From NCBI RefSeq assembly GCF_900163865.1, contig NZ_FUKU01000055.1, positions 1 to 64,000 on the forward strand: DNA of 64,000 bases. The letters are read 5' to 3'. This DNA is from Sphingobacterium sp. JB170 (GTDB lineage: Bacteria; Bacteroidota; Bacteroidia; Sphingobacteriales; Sphingobacteriaceae). Position numbers and translations under genes: made by a program. Under the pieces are notes generated by a model. The model saw nothing but the letters and a program-made list of their open reading frames with translations. It ran no database searches and had not been told where the DNA came from. Every line of letters starts with the position of its first letter. Position 1 is the stretch's first letter. This document shows positions 26,409-33,915 of this stretch, one piece after another.

Positions 26409-26900
26409 AATATACTCGACAAACAAGGGGATCCTGGGTTCTCTCCAGCGAGCCTTTCTATACAAGAACTTAGAGATGACCATCTCTTATCGCTAGTTAC
26501 ATTGAAAGACGTAGAGTTTGCTCTTCCCCACGGTGGCTATTCAAACTTCCACGAATATTATCCTACGCAGAGTTACGCGGAATATGCGACAAGGCATTAT
26601 CCAGCTCCTATCCGGGATATACTAGGGGATAACCTTTATCTTATTACTAACCGAGCGGTTGGATATCGTAGGGAAAGTGTTCCTAAAGGTTCTGGTAAGA
26701 TCACAGGACTGGTCGCTAAAATTAGGGACAGCGCCTACGGCGAACTTGGCGAGTACTCAATCCGCCCGCTAAATGAATCAGATATTAAGGTGAATCCAAA
26801 CGTCGCAAACGGATTCACAAAAACATTAGTCGAATGGGAATAACAATGGAGTACCGGCGATTTTAATCACGGGGCAGGGAACTTGCCGCCTGCTATAGGT
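26409..26900 (+). pseudogene. Decayed partial copy of the BACON/DUF5689 gene
   Basis: This segment equals 22207-22698 without indels. The DUF5689 frame continues through it (HGGYSNFHEYYPTQSYAEYA) but meets TAA at 26839-26841 where the source has CAA, and neither the 5' nor 3' end of the gene is present. Both borders are abrupt. About 24 differences suggest an old duplication, or a remnant of a diverged paralogue rather than a recent copy. An open frame from ATG 26502 exists but lacks a signal peptide and any complete domain. Confidence 0.8.
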
Positions 26901-27077
26901 TCATCCATTATGTATTTTTATTGTTCGAACCGAGAGCCAAGGTGAGGCAATAGCACATACTATATGCATTTTGGCCCAAACTGTGCCAACCAGATATGTG
27001 CGTATCTAAAAAAATACGTACGTTTAAGCATATGCTAAATTGTTTTTATTAATTTTAATGTTATAAACACATCTATC

Positions 27078-27797
27078 ATGAAAACGATATTTTTTTACGC
27101 TTCGGTTTGTATCACCATGCTGCTCTGCCATAATGCCGCTTGGGCACAGAGAGACTGGCATAACACTGATAAAGATCGAGAAGTCGCTGCCGATAAGGAC
27201 AGTATTACAAAAAAGGGTTATACGTTGATTTGGATCAATAAAGATCCCAACTTTGATATGGAACTGAAGAAACGTCTAATCGACACCTATTTTATTAATT
27301 ATCCGAAGCTGGCTAAATATTTCAATCGCAAGACGACCAAAACCGTAACTTTTGTGATTGATCCTGATTACGAGGGGGTGGCTGCTACTTCAGGCGGAGT
27401 AGTCCGGTATAATCCAGCGTGGTTTGTTAAAAACCCGACGGATATCGATGTTGTAACCCACGAAGTAATGCATATCGTTCAGGGTTATCCGCATCGCGCG
27501 GGCCCGGGATGGATCACTGAAGGCATAGCAGACTATGTCCGTTTCAAATACGGAGTGGCCAATGAAGAAGGAAACTGGAAGCTACCGGACTTTAATGAGA
27601 AACAAAACTATGACAACTCGTATCGAATTACCGCAAGGTTCTTTCACTGGATTGTAAAAAATCACGATAAGAAGTTTGTCAAAAAGCTAGATAAAGTACT
27701 TCGATCAGGGACATACAGCCCAGAATTTTGGGTAGCGCGTACTGGTAGTACAGTGGACGAATTATGGGAAGAATATGCGGGAAATCCGACAATATAA
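27078..27797 (+). CDS. Basic secretory protein (BSP) family metallopeptidase
   Basis: A 239-residue exported protein with a signal peptide (ending AAWAQ, residue 24). The BSP-type peptidase core has a zinc motif HEVMH at residues 128-132 (THEVMHIVQGYP) and the downstream Glu148 in WITEGIADYVRFKYG. The preceding strand reads GGVVRYNPAWFVKNPTDID. These proteins resemble plant basic secretory proteins and are predicted zinc endopeptidases. The C-terminal helical part contains the usual ARFFHWIVKNHDKKFV and TVDELWEEYA. The length is normal. It is monocistronic, with terminator-like hairpins about 130 bases downstream. Confidence 0.88.
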   Translation: MKTIFFYASVCITMLLCHNAAWAQRDWHNTDKDREVAADKDSITKKGYTLIWINKDPNFDMELKKRLIDTYFINYPKLAKYFNRKTTKTVTFVIDPDYEGVAATSGGVVRYNPAWFVKNPTDIDVVTHEVMHIVQGYPHRAGPGWITEGIADYVRFKYGVANEEGNWKLPDFNEKQNYDNSYRITARFFHWIVKNHDKKFVKKLDKVLRSGTYSPEFWVARTGSTVDELWEEYAGNPTI

Positions 27798-27926
27798 CGT
27801 CTTTAAAATTAGTATACTGTCAATATTTAGTTGTATAGATACTTTATACACGTATGTAATGGTAATTTAAATTTGGTAGGCTGGTTGTATGAAGATGGTC
27901 AACCGTGGCAACACCAAATTGTGCAA

Positions 27927-27967
27927 TAATATCGCTCGCGCATTTTCCAAGTGCGCGAGCGATATTA
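27927..27967. terminator. Long perfect hairpin, first of a tandem pair
   Basis: A 16-bp perfect stem (27927-27942 with 27952-27967) and a 9-base loop. It lies between convergent genes and could terminate transcription in both directions. The core reads ATCGCTCGCGCA. Confidence 0.65.
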
Positions 27968-27970
27968 AAT

Positions 27971-28009
27971 GCGTTTAGGTACGGCACATACAATGCCGTA
28001 CCTAAACGC
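27971..28009. terminator. Long perfect hairpin, second of a tandem pair
   Basis: A 16-bp perfect stem (GCGTTTAGGTACGGCA at 27971-27986, complement at 27994-28009) and a 7-base loop, starting three bases after the first hairpin. It has short T-runs only, so efficiency is uncertain. Confidence 0.65.
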
Positions 28010-28037
28010 TGTTTTGAAACCTGCCGCTTAGTAAAAG

Positions 28038-28469
28038 CTACTTTTTATTAGTCAGTCTTCTTGCTCCTAACTTCTTGACGCATCGGTTTATTAATAGACC
28101 TGCCTGCGTACCGCATACACGCTCTGTAATTTTAACTCCAAGGCTTCTTAAACCTTTAACTTGTTTTTCTGTAATTCTATATCGCATGCCGTTTAATGCG
28201 TCAGCAAACATCAACAGGTAGCCGAGAACATTTTTTGTTTCCGATAGTCCCGTGCCAATTAACGCAATCAGTCGCACCGCTTTAATAAAATGGGTCACGT
28301 GAGTGAAGTGCGAAATCGTAATAGCCCAGTCGGGCATACTAGGGCGATGTGTGAAGAAGCCGCACGCCAGCATCAAGATTAGCGGCACAAGCGGCATCAT
28401 AAACATCATCGTTAGCATCGTTTGAACCCTTAAAATATGACGAAACGCTTTGTGTAATATGAAACCCAA
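28038..28469 (-). pseudogene. C-terminal remnant of an ABC-2 type transporter permease
   Basis: A 143-residue frame. Residues 17-80 match the last part of an ABC-2 permease: a hydrophobic helix MMFMMPLVPLILMLACGFF, then MPDWAITISHFTHVTHFIKAVR and GTGLSE, equivalent to the usual MP-W...P-T-F-IVRGI-LKG pattern. The last helix is poorly kept (NVLGYLLMFADALNGMRYR), and about 45 basic residues unlike the family follow. The ATP-binding subunit and the first two thirds of the permease are absent. I read it as a decayed fragment. A small uncharacterised membrane protein is the alternative. Confidence 0.5.
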
Positions 28470-28524
28470 GGTTTCGTTATGAATAGGTACCTGATCTCGC
28501 GAAAAACGTATTAAGGGTGTGCCA

Positions 28525-28899
28525 CTAGTCGGAGATGATCAGGTAATAATTGTCTAAATCTCTTACGATAAACTGGTTTTTAAGTGAATTTTCATTGTAG
28601 TGAATTTCTTTTTCGATGCGCGCATTTAAATTCGTTGCATTGTCGAATATGGTAGCAAGATTGTCAACCCGAAAGAACAGGATTAGTCCGTTGCCTGCTT
28701 CCATTTCCGAATGTTGCATTGTTGGATGCTGGTGCTCGCCCCACTTGTGCAAGCATAGCACAACCGTGTCGTCACTCGTCAGGATTTCAAAGCTATCGCC
28801 ACCGTGCCCGCTTATACAACCTAATAATTTTTGATACCAGAGGGAGCTTTCTGAAACGTTTTTTACCGCTATAATTGTCTCGGTTTTTATCATAATCAC
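28525..28899 (-). CDS. VOC (glyoxalase/bleomycin-resistance) superfamily protein
   Basis: A 124-residue protein with paired beta-alpha-beta-beta-beta modules: AVKNVSESSLWYQKLLGC...SFEILTSDDTVVLCLHKWGE in the first half, and GNGLILFFRVDNLATIFDNATNL...NQFIVRDLDNYYLII in the second. The order is that of single-domain VOC proteins, which bind metal or sequester ligands. Substrate cannot be told. A second Met two codons in is an equally good start. It is probably monocistronic. The 360 bases upstream to 29259 hold nothing recognisable. Confidence 0.78.
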   Translation of the reverse strand: MIMIKTETIIAVKNVSESSLWYQKLLGCISGHGGDSFEILTSDDTVVLCLHKWGEHQHPTMQHSEMEAGNGLILFFRVDNLATIFDNATNLNARIEKEIHYNENSLKNQFIVRDLDNYYLIISD

Positions 28900-29259
28900 T
28901 TGATTTTTCAGGGCATTTTACAACGACCTTTTTACTTTTCTGCGCACCTTTTAGCGTGAAGATACGTTGATGCATCCCTGAATCCGTTCGTTTGTTGAAG
29001 TTAGCACAAAATGATTAATTATGCGAAGACGAAAGCAATATTACTCTTCAAAAAGGGAAAGACGAGAAATCAGAAAACTGATGGTTCATATTTCCAATAT
29101 CTTGTAAAGAGGCCTTTGGGCTACTTTAGGTGATGTGATCATCGTCTAGCGAATTTTCCGACTACGATGAATATGATTGTATCATCTATCAGGCTATCAA
29201 ATCCGTTATTAAATGCATGTCGTTTTGTTTTCGTTGACAATTTTTTCCGAAAAGTAAGG

Positions 29260-30168
29260 TTACTGTTTGACCTTATCTGAACGGTATGAGGCTACCATGT
29301 TTTTTGTTAAAAAGTCACTGACCGGAGTCGGCTTTCGATCTAAGAAAGTGGATAGGGTAACATCTACTTTATCCATTGTCTGCTGCTCAAGCGCAGTGGC
29401 CCACATCTTAAACATCGCTACGTACATGCCCGGAATACCTGCCTGTTCTAAGATATTTTCAAAATCGTTCACATCAGGTGATTTGTATTCAATTGTTTCA
29501 CCTAATACACTAGAAATAGTTTGAGCTATCGATTTAAAGCTAACCGATTCGGTGTTGGTCAACGTATAGGTTTGGTTTATATGGCCCTCGGAGATTAAAA
29601 TGTAAGCGGCTGCTTCAGCCAATTCTTCACGAAGTGTCCAGCTTGCCTTTCCTGTGCCTGCAGGGAACAGAATGGTTTTGGTATCAGCAAATTTATTCCC
29701 TAGAAAGGCAGGTATCATTTCTGCATAAATACCATTCTGAAGAATCGTATACGACATTCCGCTCTCTTTCAAAAAAATTTCGGTCTCCAGATGCGAATTT
29801 TGAAAATCTGCTATGGCTGAATCTTGAAATCCTGGTTTTCTCACAAACGAAGTGTAAACGACGTGTTTTACACCCGATTCTTTTGCCGCTGTTATTGCAT
29901 TTTTATGGTGCTGTGTGCGGTTTTCAATAGCTTCTCGGTTATTACTTGAGACCAATAGCAATTTATCGACGCCTTGAAATGCTTTTACCATCGAACTAAG
30001 GTCTGTATAATCACCCTCTTTGATCTGTAATCCCTGTTTCTTTAAACCTTTGCTTTTAGCGACATCTCTAACTAAGACTGAAATTTCGGAGGGCTTCACT
30101 CTTTTTTTTAATAAATGTTCGATCGCTTTTGAACCAAATTGACCCGTAGCACCAGTTACTAATATCAT
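29260..30168 (-). CDS. NmrA/QOR2-like NAD(P)-binding SDR protein
   Basis: A 302-residue atypical short-chain dehydrogenase. The N-terminal Rossmann motif reads VTGATGQFGSKAIEHLL (GxxGxxG, residues 4-20), followed by VLVRDVAKSKGL. VDKLLLVSSN, GVKHVVYTSFV and TILQNGIYAEMIPAFLG follow in the positions expected of NmrA/QOR2-type proteins, which either reduce quinones or sense NAD(P) state. The length is normal. It follows the DoxX-like gene by 30 bases on the same strand, and the two sit divergent from an HxlR regulator. That is a frequent redox- or aldehyde-stress arrangement. Confidence 0.85.
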   Translation of the reverse strand: MILVTGATGQFGSKAIEHLLKKRVKPSEISVLVRDVAKSKGLKKQGLQIKEGDYTDLSSMVKAFQGVDKLLLVSSNNREAIENRTQHHKNAITAAKESGVKHVVYTSFVRKPGFQDSAIADFQNSHLETEIFLKESGMSYTILQNGIYAEMIPAFLGNKFADTKTILFPAGTGKASWTLREELAEAAAYILISEGHINQTYTLTNTESVSFKSIAQTISSVLGETIEYKSPDVNDFENILEQAGIPGMYVAMFKMWATALEQQTMDKVDVTLSTFLDRKPTPVSDFLTKNMVASYRSDKVKQ

Positions 30169-30198
30169 AGTTTTTATTTTTTTGCTTATTAATAATTT

Positions 30199-30561
30199 TT
30201 ATTTATTTTTTTGAAGTTTTGTGTTGTATACATACGACACAATTAAAATTCCGAGAAAAGCGATTCCAGTGATAACTTTACTAAAAGGATCGCCAACGAC
30301 GAAGTGGGCTAGGGAAGCCGAAGAAAACATAATAGCGAAACCGATGTATGCAGTCTCTTTCAACAGGCGTACAGGCAGCCAAATAAAAACGGCACCGATT
30401 AGTTTTGCGATCCCCAATTCAATTCTGAAATAATCTGGGAATCCTAAATGTGCCATCGAAACTTTGACTTCAGGTTTTGTTATGGTCTCAAACGCAATAA
30501 ATAGCATCATCATGGAAATAATGCTCGTTGTGAGGTAATACGTGATTTTTGTTGTTTTCAT
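30199..30561 (-). CDS. DoxX-like membrane protein
   Basis: The start at 30561 (MKTTKITYYLTTSII) is preferred over 30591, because the upstream ATG region overlaps the promoter box. About 120 residues form four helices, with the DoxX-like signatures HLGFPDYFRIELGIAKLIGAV and KETAYIGFAIMFSSASLAHFVVGDP. Family members are small inner-membrane proteins, some tied to thiosulfate:quinone oxidation or redox stress, but most are unassigned. It is the first gene of an operon with the QOR2-like SDR, apparently under the HxlR regulator transcribed divergently. Confidence 0.82.
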   Translation of the reverse strand: MKTTKITYYLTTSIISMMMLFIAFETITKPEVKVSMAHLGFPDYFRIELGIAKLIGAVFIWLPVRLLKETAYIGFAIMFSSASLAHFVVGDPFSKVITGIAFLGILIVSYVYNTKLQKNK

Positions 30562-30588
30562 TTTCTTTGTTTTAACAATATGATAGCG

Positions 30589-30596
30589 CAAATTTA
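30589..30596 (-). promoter_or_regulatory. Candidate -7 box for the DoxX/SDR operon
   Basis: The minus strand reads TAAATTTG (TAnnTTTG), 27 bases before the DoxX start. A TTTG lies upstream at 30612-30615 with 15-base spacing, shorter than the usual 19-21. The 40-bp palindrome starts 24 bases upstream of the box. Confidence 0.5.
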
Positions 30597-30620
30597 CGTA
30601 TATTAGCTTACCAAAATATA

Positions 30621-30660
30621 GTACTTAACTAAACGTTAGTACTAACGTTTAGTTAAGTAC
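30621..30660. promoter_or_regulatory. Perfect 40-bp palindrome, putative HxlR operator
   Basis: Bases 30621-30640 are the exact reverse complement of 30641-30660, with no spacer. Each arm reads GTACTTAACTAAACGTTAGT. It sits midway between the divergent DoxX/SDR operon and the hxlR-type gene, 15 bases before the latter's start codon. A dimeric winged-helix regulator could bind it and repress both directions. Confidence 0.8.
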
Positions 30661-30675
30661 ATAACAAATTAAAGT

Positions 30676-31038
30676 ATGGCAACAAGTAAATTAGAGTATT
30701 CGCCGGTACAGTGCAAAAACCGTATATCGGCAACTGAAGATGCAATTTATGTTCTTGGAGGTCGGTGGACGATACGCGTGATGATTGGGATCCTGGGCGG
30801 GAATAGAAGATTTAATGAATTGCAGCGTACAGTAACAGGCATTTCTGCCAAGATGCTGTCCAGCGAATTGAAAAAGTTAGAAGTAAATCAATTGATTGAA
30901 AGAATAGTCTTTAGCGAGCAGACCCCTGTTGTCGTAGAATATATCCCTACACCGTACAGTGAGTCTTTGAAAGATATCATTACTGCTTTGTCCCAGTGGG
31001 GTGCAAATCACCGAACGAAAATTACGACGGCAAATTAG
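30676..31038 (+). CDS. HxlR-family winged-helix transcriptional regulator
   Basis: A 120-residue protein with the typical HxlR core: CKNRISATEDAIYVLGGRW near residues 13-31, then VMIGILGGNRRFNELQRTVTGISAKMLSSELKKLE, then LIERIVF and the wing VVEYIPTPYSESLKDIITALSQWG. The family controls detoxification and redox genes, often sensing aldehydes, quinones or disulfide stress. One Cys (residue 13, in VQCKNR) lies at the position used for redox or quinone sensing in HypR/QorR-type members. It is transcribed away from DoxX/SDR across a perfect palindrome, so autoregulation and control of that operon are likely. Confidence 0.92.
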   Translation: MATSKLEYSPVQCKNRISATEDAIYVLGGRWTIRVMIGILGGNRRFNELQRTVTGISAKMLSSELKKLEVNQLIERIVFSEQTPVVVEYIPTPYSESLKDIITALSQWGANHRTKITTAN

Positions 31039-31385
31039 CGTATGAGAATTTTAGTCTGTTAAAAAAGGGGTTATATGGATAAACGGAGGAGCGCAACACG
31101 CATTGACCAATGCTGACAAACAAGCTCACCTTATTTTGCCCTTTCGCGAGCGGAAGCATCTCGGATTAAAACTGGGCCGGCGGCAATATTCGCTCTTTTC
31201 CGATCACATTAATAAAAAACTCATAAATGGTCAATTCATGAGCTTTTGTATGTTTTTATTTTAAGATTTGTGTTCTCCCCCCCGGGGCCACTTACGCTAA
31301 AGCTATGCTAAATAATGTATGGAAATAGCCGCTTTTGAGGTTGCCCTATAAATATATTCCAGTGGAAAGTCGGGAAATGTCCGAT
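31039..31385. other. Intergenic stretch
   Basis: About 350 bases between convergent genes. A weak inverted repeat around 31210-31245 (ACTCAT...ATGAG followed by TTTTG) may terminate the hxlR-type transcript. A C/G block CCCCCCCGGGG lies near 31276. No ORF is supported. Confidence 0.3.
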
Positions 31386-31703
31386 TTAGACCATCTCCTT
31401 TAATGTAGCAATGGCAGTGTTCAGCGCTGCAAGAAGGCTGTCGCGATATTTAACAAAATTATCTTGACGGTCGGCTTCTTCACTCACCTTTAGCGTGCGC
31501 TTAAGAAGTTTTGCTTGTTCTAACTCGTTTTTATATTGCTCGGTAAATAGTTCTGGCTTTTTGTTCTTTAATATGCGAATCGTATGCGAATATTGATCAA
31601 AAACATCGGTAATGATAACAAGACTTTTCTCGTCGTAATACGTTAAACCACCAACTTTTTCAGCCAGTTTCTCAAATTTTACTCTTTCTTTTGCGTAACC
31701 CAT
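31386..31703 (-). CDS. Small helical protein of unknown function
   Basis: A 105-residue protein, almost wholly helical and charged (KFEKLAEKVGGLTYYDEKS, then long Lys/Glu/Leu-rich helices ending LLAALNTAIATLKEMV), suggesting a coiled-coil or helical bundle. There is no signal peptide or membrane segment. A TATATTTG -7 box lies 8 bases upstream of the ATG on the minus strand, implying a nearly leaderless mRNA. It is a single gene. Family not recognised. Confidence 0.55.
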   Translation of the reverse strand: MGYAKERVKFEKLAEKVGGLTYYDEKSLVIITDVFDQYSHTIRILKNKKPELFTEQYKNELEQAKLLKRTLKVSEEADRQDNFVKYRDSLLAALNTAIATLKEMV

Positions 31704-31710
31704 ATTGTTG

Positions 31711-31718
31711 CAAATATA
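31711..31718 (-). promoter_or_regulatory. Candidate -7 box, minus strand
   Basis: The minus strand reads TATATTTG (TAnnTTTG) just ahead of the small helical protein. No -33 match was found. Bases 31719-31985, up to the DUF6377 gene, hold nothing else recognisable. Confidence 0.4.
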
Positions 31719-31985
31719 CAGTATTTAGACGGTTTTTAGCCTCCGAGTTGGAAATTCGAAATTTTACGTGTTTTTAGCATTCCGTGATAAGCAATAAATT
31801 TCCCCAAGGGTTCAAAAAAGGAGCACAGGGGTAGCCGCCACATACGCTATCATATTCTTGCGTGCCGCCCCGCTAAGCTTTAAAAGGCAAATCGCGCGTG
31901 CTGTAGCATAAAATTTGCATCGTGTTGCCATTTGCGTTATATTGTGCGCAGTGCAATTAATGACCATTATTTATAAACTCTTAGT

Positions 31986-33596
31986 GTGAAAAGGACCTCC
32001 CTAACCATATTTTTTCTCTTTTTTTTATTTTCCGGCCTCTATGCCAAGAGCGAGGTCGACTCCTTACTCGCGGTATTGGACAAAACGATCGTCAACCGCA
32101 AAGTGTACACCAGCCAGAAGGAAGGCCGGATAAAGGCTATAAAAAGCCGGCTCGTTAGCGCGCGGTCGCTGGAAGATAAATTTCATCTTCATGAAGAGCT
32201 GATAGGCGAGTACCAATCTTTTAAGTGCGATTCCGCACTTGCCTATGTGGAGCGCAACATTGAAGTGGCAGAAGCTCTCAATAACCAGGAATACCTGCAT
32301 AACAGTAGACTCAAGCAAGCATTCGTATTATCGCTATCGGGATTATTTACACCCGCTTTAGAAGTACTGAAATCGTTAGACTATCAGCGTTTGCCCAGTC
32401 ATTTAAAAGTTCTGTACTGCTGGAGCTATATACGTTATAACGAAAATCTGATTAAGTACATGGAGAATCGCAGGTATGAAAAAACCTGTTTTTTAGAGAT
32501 AAAGCGGCATCGAGATTCGTTAATGCGCTTATTGAACCCGGATAGCGAATTGTACCTCAAAGAGCAGGCTTTTAAATTGAGCAGCGAGAAAGCCTATCAA
32601 GCCTCTGCCGAACTACAGCTGGCACTATTTCGCGACGAGCAGCCCAATACCCACGGTTACGCGATGTCCGCCATGGGGCTGGCCACGATCTACAAAGAAC
32701 TCGGCGCATCGGAGTTGGAAGAGAAATACTTACTGCTGGCGGCGATAACCGACGTGCAGCTAGCGGTAAAAGAGAATGAGTCGTTGCTGGCCCTAGCGGC
32801 CTACCAATACGAAAAAGGAGATACCGATCGCGCCTTTAATTACATTCAGGCGTCCCTGGAAGATGCTAACTTTTATAACTCGCGTTTTAGAAACACCGTC
32901 ATTGGGCGGATACATCCGATTATCGAAGCGACCTACCTGGCGAAAATCGAGCAGCAGAAACGTAATTTGCGGCTCTATGCTCTGGCCCTTAGTGTATTCG
33001 TGCTCATTCTGATTGTCACGCTTTATTTGCTGTACCAACAGGTGCGTAATGTCTCGCGCGCAAGAAAGAAGCTCAAGGATATCAACGATGAACTGTTATT
33101 GGTAAATAAGAAGCTCGACGAGGCAAACCTCATTCGCGAGCGTTATATCGGTTATTACATCAATCAGTGCGCGGTGTACTTGGATAAACTTGAAGAGTAC
33201 CGTAAATATGTGCATCGCAAAATCAAGGCCGGACAGATCGATGACCTGCAGAAGTTAAGCGCTTCCAACCTCGTCTTCGAGCAGGACGTAGAGTCTTTGT
33301 ACAGTGATTTCGACGCGACATTCTTCGAAGTATACCCTAACTTTGTCGAGCAGTTCAATGAGCTGCTGCGCGCGGATGAACGGTATGTGCTGAAGAAAAA
33401 CCAGCTTAATACCGAGCTTCGTATTTTTGCGCTGATACGTCTAGGCATAACTGACGTGAATCAGATCGCCACATTTCTACGCTATTCGATCCAGACGATT
33501 TACAATTATAAGAGCAAAGTAAAGAGTAAGGCCCTGTCCGAGGGTGATCATTTTGAGCAGAAAGTAAAAAAAATAGGTTCCTTTTCACGCAAATAA
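31986..33596 (+). CDS. DUF6377-type membrane-anchored TPR transcriptional regulator
   Basis: A 536-residue protein with a GTG start that gives a proper signal sequence (MKRTSLTIFFLFFLFSGLYA). A periplasmic TPR-like helical region (about 20-325) precedes a membrane helix at about 332-352 (LYALALSVFVLILIVTLYLLY). A cytoplasmic coiled coil and a C-terminal domain follow, ending in an HTH-like part, LRIFALIRLGITDVNQIATFLRYSIQTIYNYKSKVKSKA. These regulators are commonly next to SusCD loci and are thought to sense imported saccharide in the periplasm and bind DNA from the membrane. It directly precedes the mannoside locus and is probably its regulator. Confidence 0.85.
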   Translation: MKRTSLTIFFLFFLFSGLYAKSEVDSLLAVLDKTIVNRKVYTSQKEGRIKAIKSRLVSARSLEDKFHLHEELIGEYQSFKCDSALAYVERNIEVAEALNNQEYLHNSRLKQAFVLSLSGLFTPALEVLKSLDYQRLPSHLKVLYCWSYIRYNENLIKYMENRRYEKTCFLEIKRHRDSLMRLLNPDSELYLKEQAFKLSSEKAYQASAELQLALFRDEQPNTHGYAMSAMGLATIYKELGASELEEKYLLLAAITDVQLAVKENESLLALAAYQYEKGDTDRAFNYIQASLEDANFYNSRFRNTVIGRIHPIIEATYLAKIEQQKRNLRLYALALSVFVLILIVTLYLLYQQVRNVSRARKKLKDINDELLLVNKKLDEANLIRERYIGYYINQCAVYLDKLEEYRKYVHRKIKAGQIDDLQKLSASNLVFEQDVESLYSDFDATFFEVYPNFVEQFNELLRADERYVLKKNQLNTELRIFALIRLGITDVNQIATFLRYSIQTIYNYKSKVKSKALSEGDHFEQKVKKIGSFSRK

Positions 33597-33690
33597 TTTC
33601 TATTAGGTTTACTAATTTATTTTTATAATAATTTTTAAAAACCTCATTGTTTGCTCGTTACGTAAATAATGCATTATAAACACCTACCAC

Positions 33691-33720
33691 GCGGCCTACT
33701 TGCACATGCAGGTAGGCCGC
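33691..33720. terminator. Hairpin downstream of the regulator gene
   Basis: A perfect 9-bp GC-rich stem (GCGGCCTAC at 33691-33699, GTAGGCCGC at 33712-33720) with a 12-base loop lies 95 bases after the DUF6377 stop and immediately before the promoter-like element. No T-run follows. It may be a terminator or an operator. Confidence 0.5.
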
Positions 33721-33722
33721 TT

Positions 33723-33744
33723 GGTTTATAACTTTGTTTTGCCA
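33723..33744 (+). promoter_or_regulatory. PUL promoter element, copy 1
   Basis: GGTTTATAACTTTGTTTTGCCA contains the -7 box TAACTTTG at 33729-33736. The same element recurs at 36002-36022 before the SGNH hydrolase gene, which supports a shared promoter. The start codon lies about 170 bases downstream, leaving a long leader with an imperfect hairpin near 33763-33782. The other bases of 33597-33915 hold nothing else. Confidence 0.5.
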
Positions 33745-33915
33745 CAAAAATAGAGTAGGGCAACCTCGCTTGCTAGGGTGACCTTTCTTTATTATTGAAA
33801 GCAACGTTTAACCATTTAAATTATAAACTACCCACACGCGACGGCAGCACGATTTATATGTGCATTCAGACGGTAAACTTTCACGGGTGAAATGAACTAA
33901 TCTATATAGCTTATT

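Noticed and set aside
26502..26843. Open frame of 113 codons that could be called a separate DUF5689 gene
   Set aside because: It is the interior of the duplicated segment, starts within the domain, lacks a signal peptide and ends at a new TAA; treated as a pseudogene fragment.
28793..28975. Basic 60-residue minus-strand frame overlapping the VOC gene
   Set aside because: It is out of frame with a good VOC gene and rich in Lys/Arg from a shifted reading.
31270..31290. C/G block as a possible recombination or origin signal
   Set aside because: A single short run with no repeats, DnaA boxes or symmetry beyond the block.
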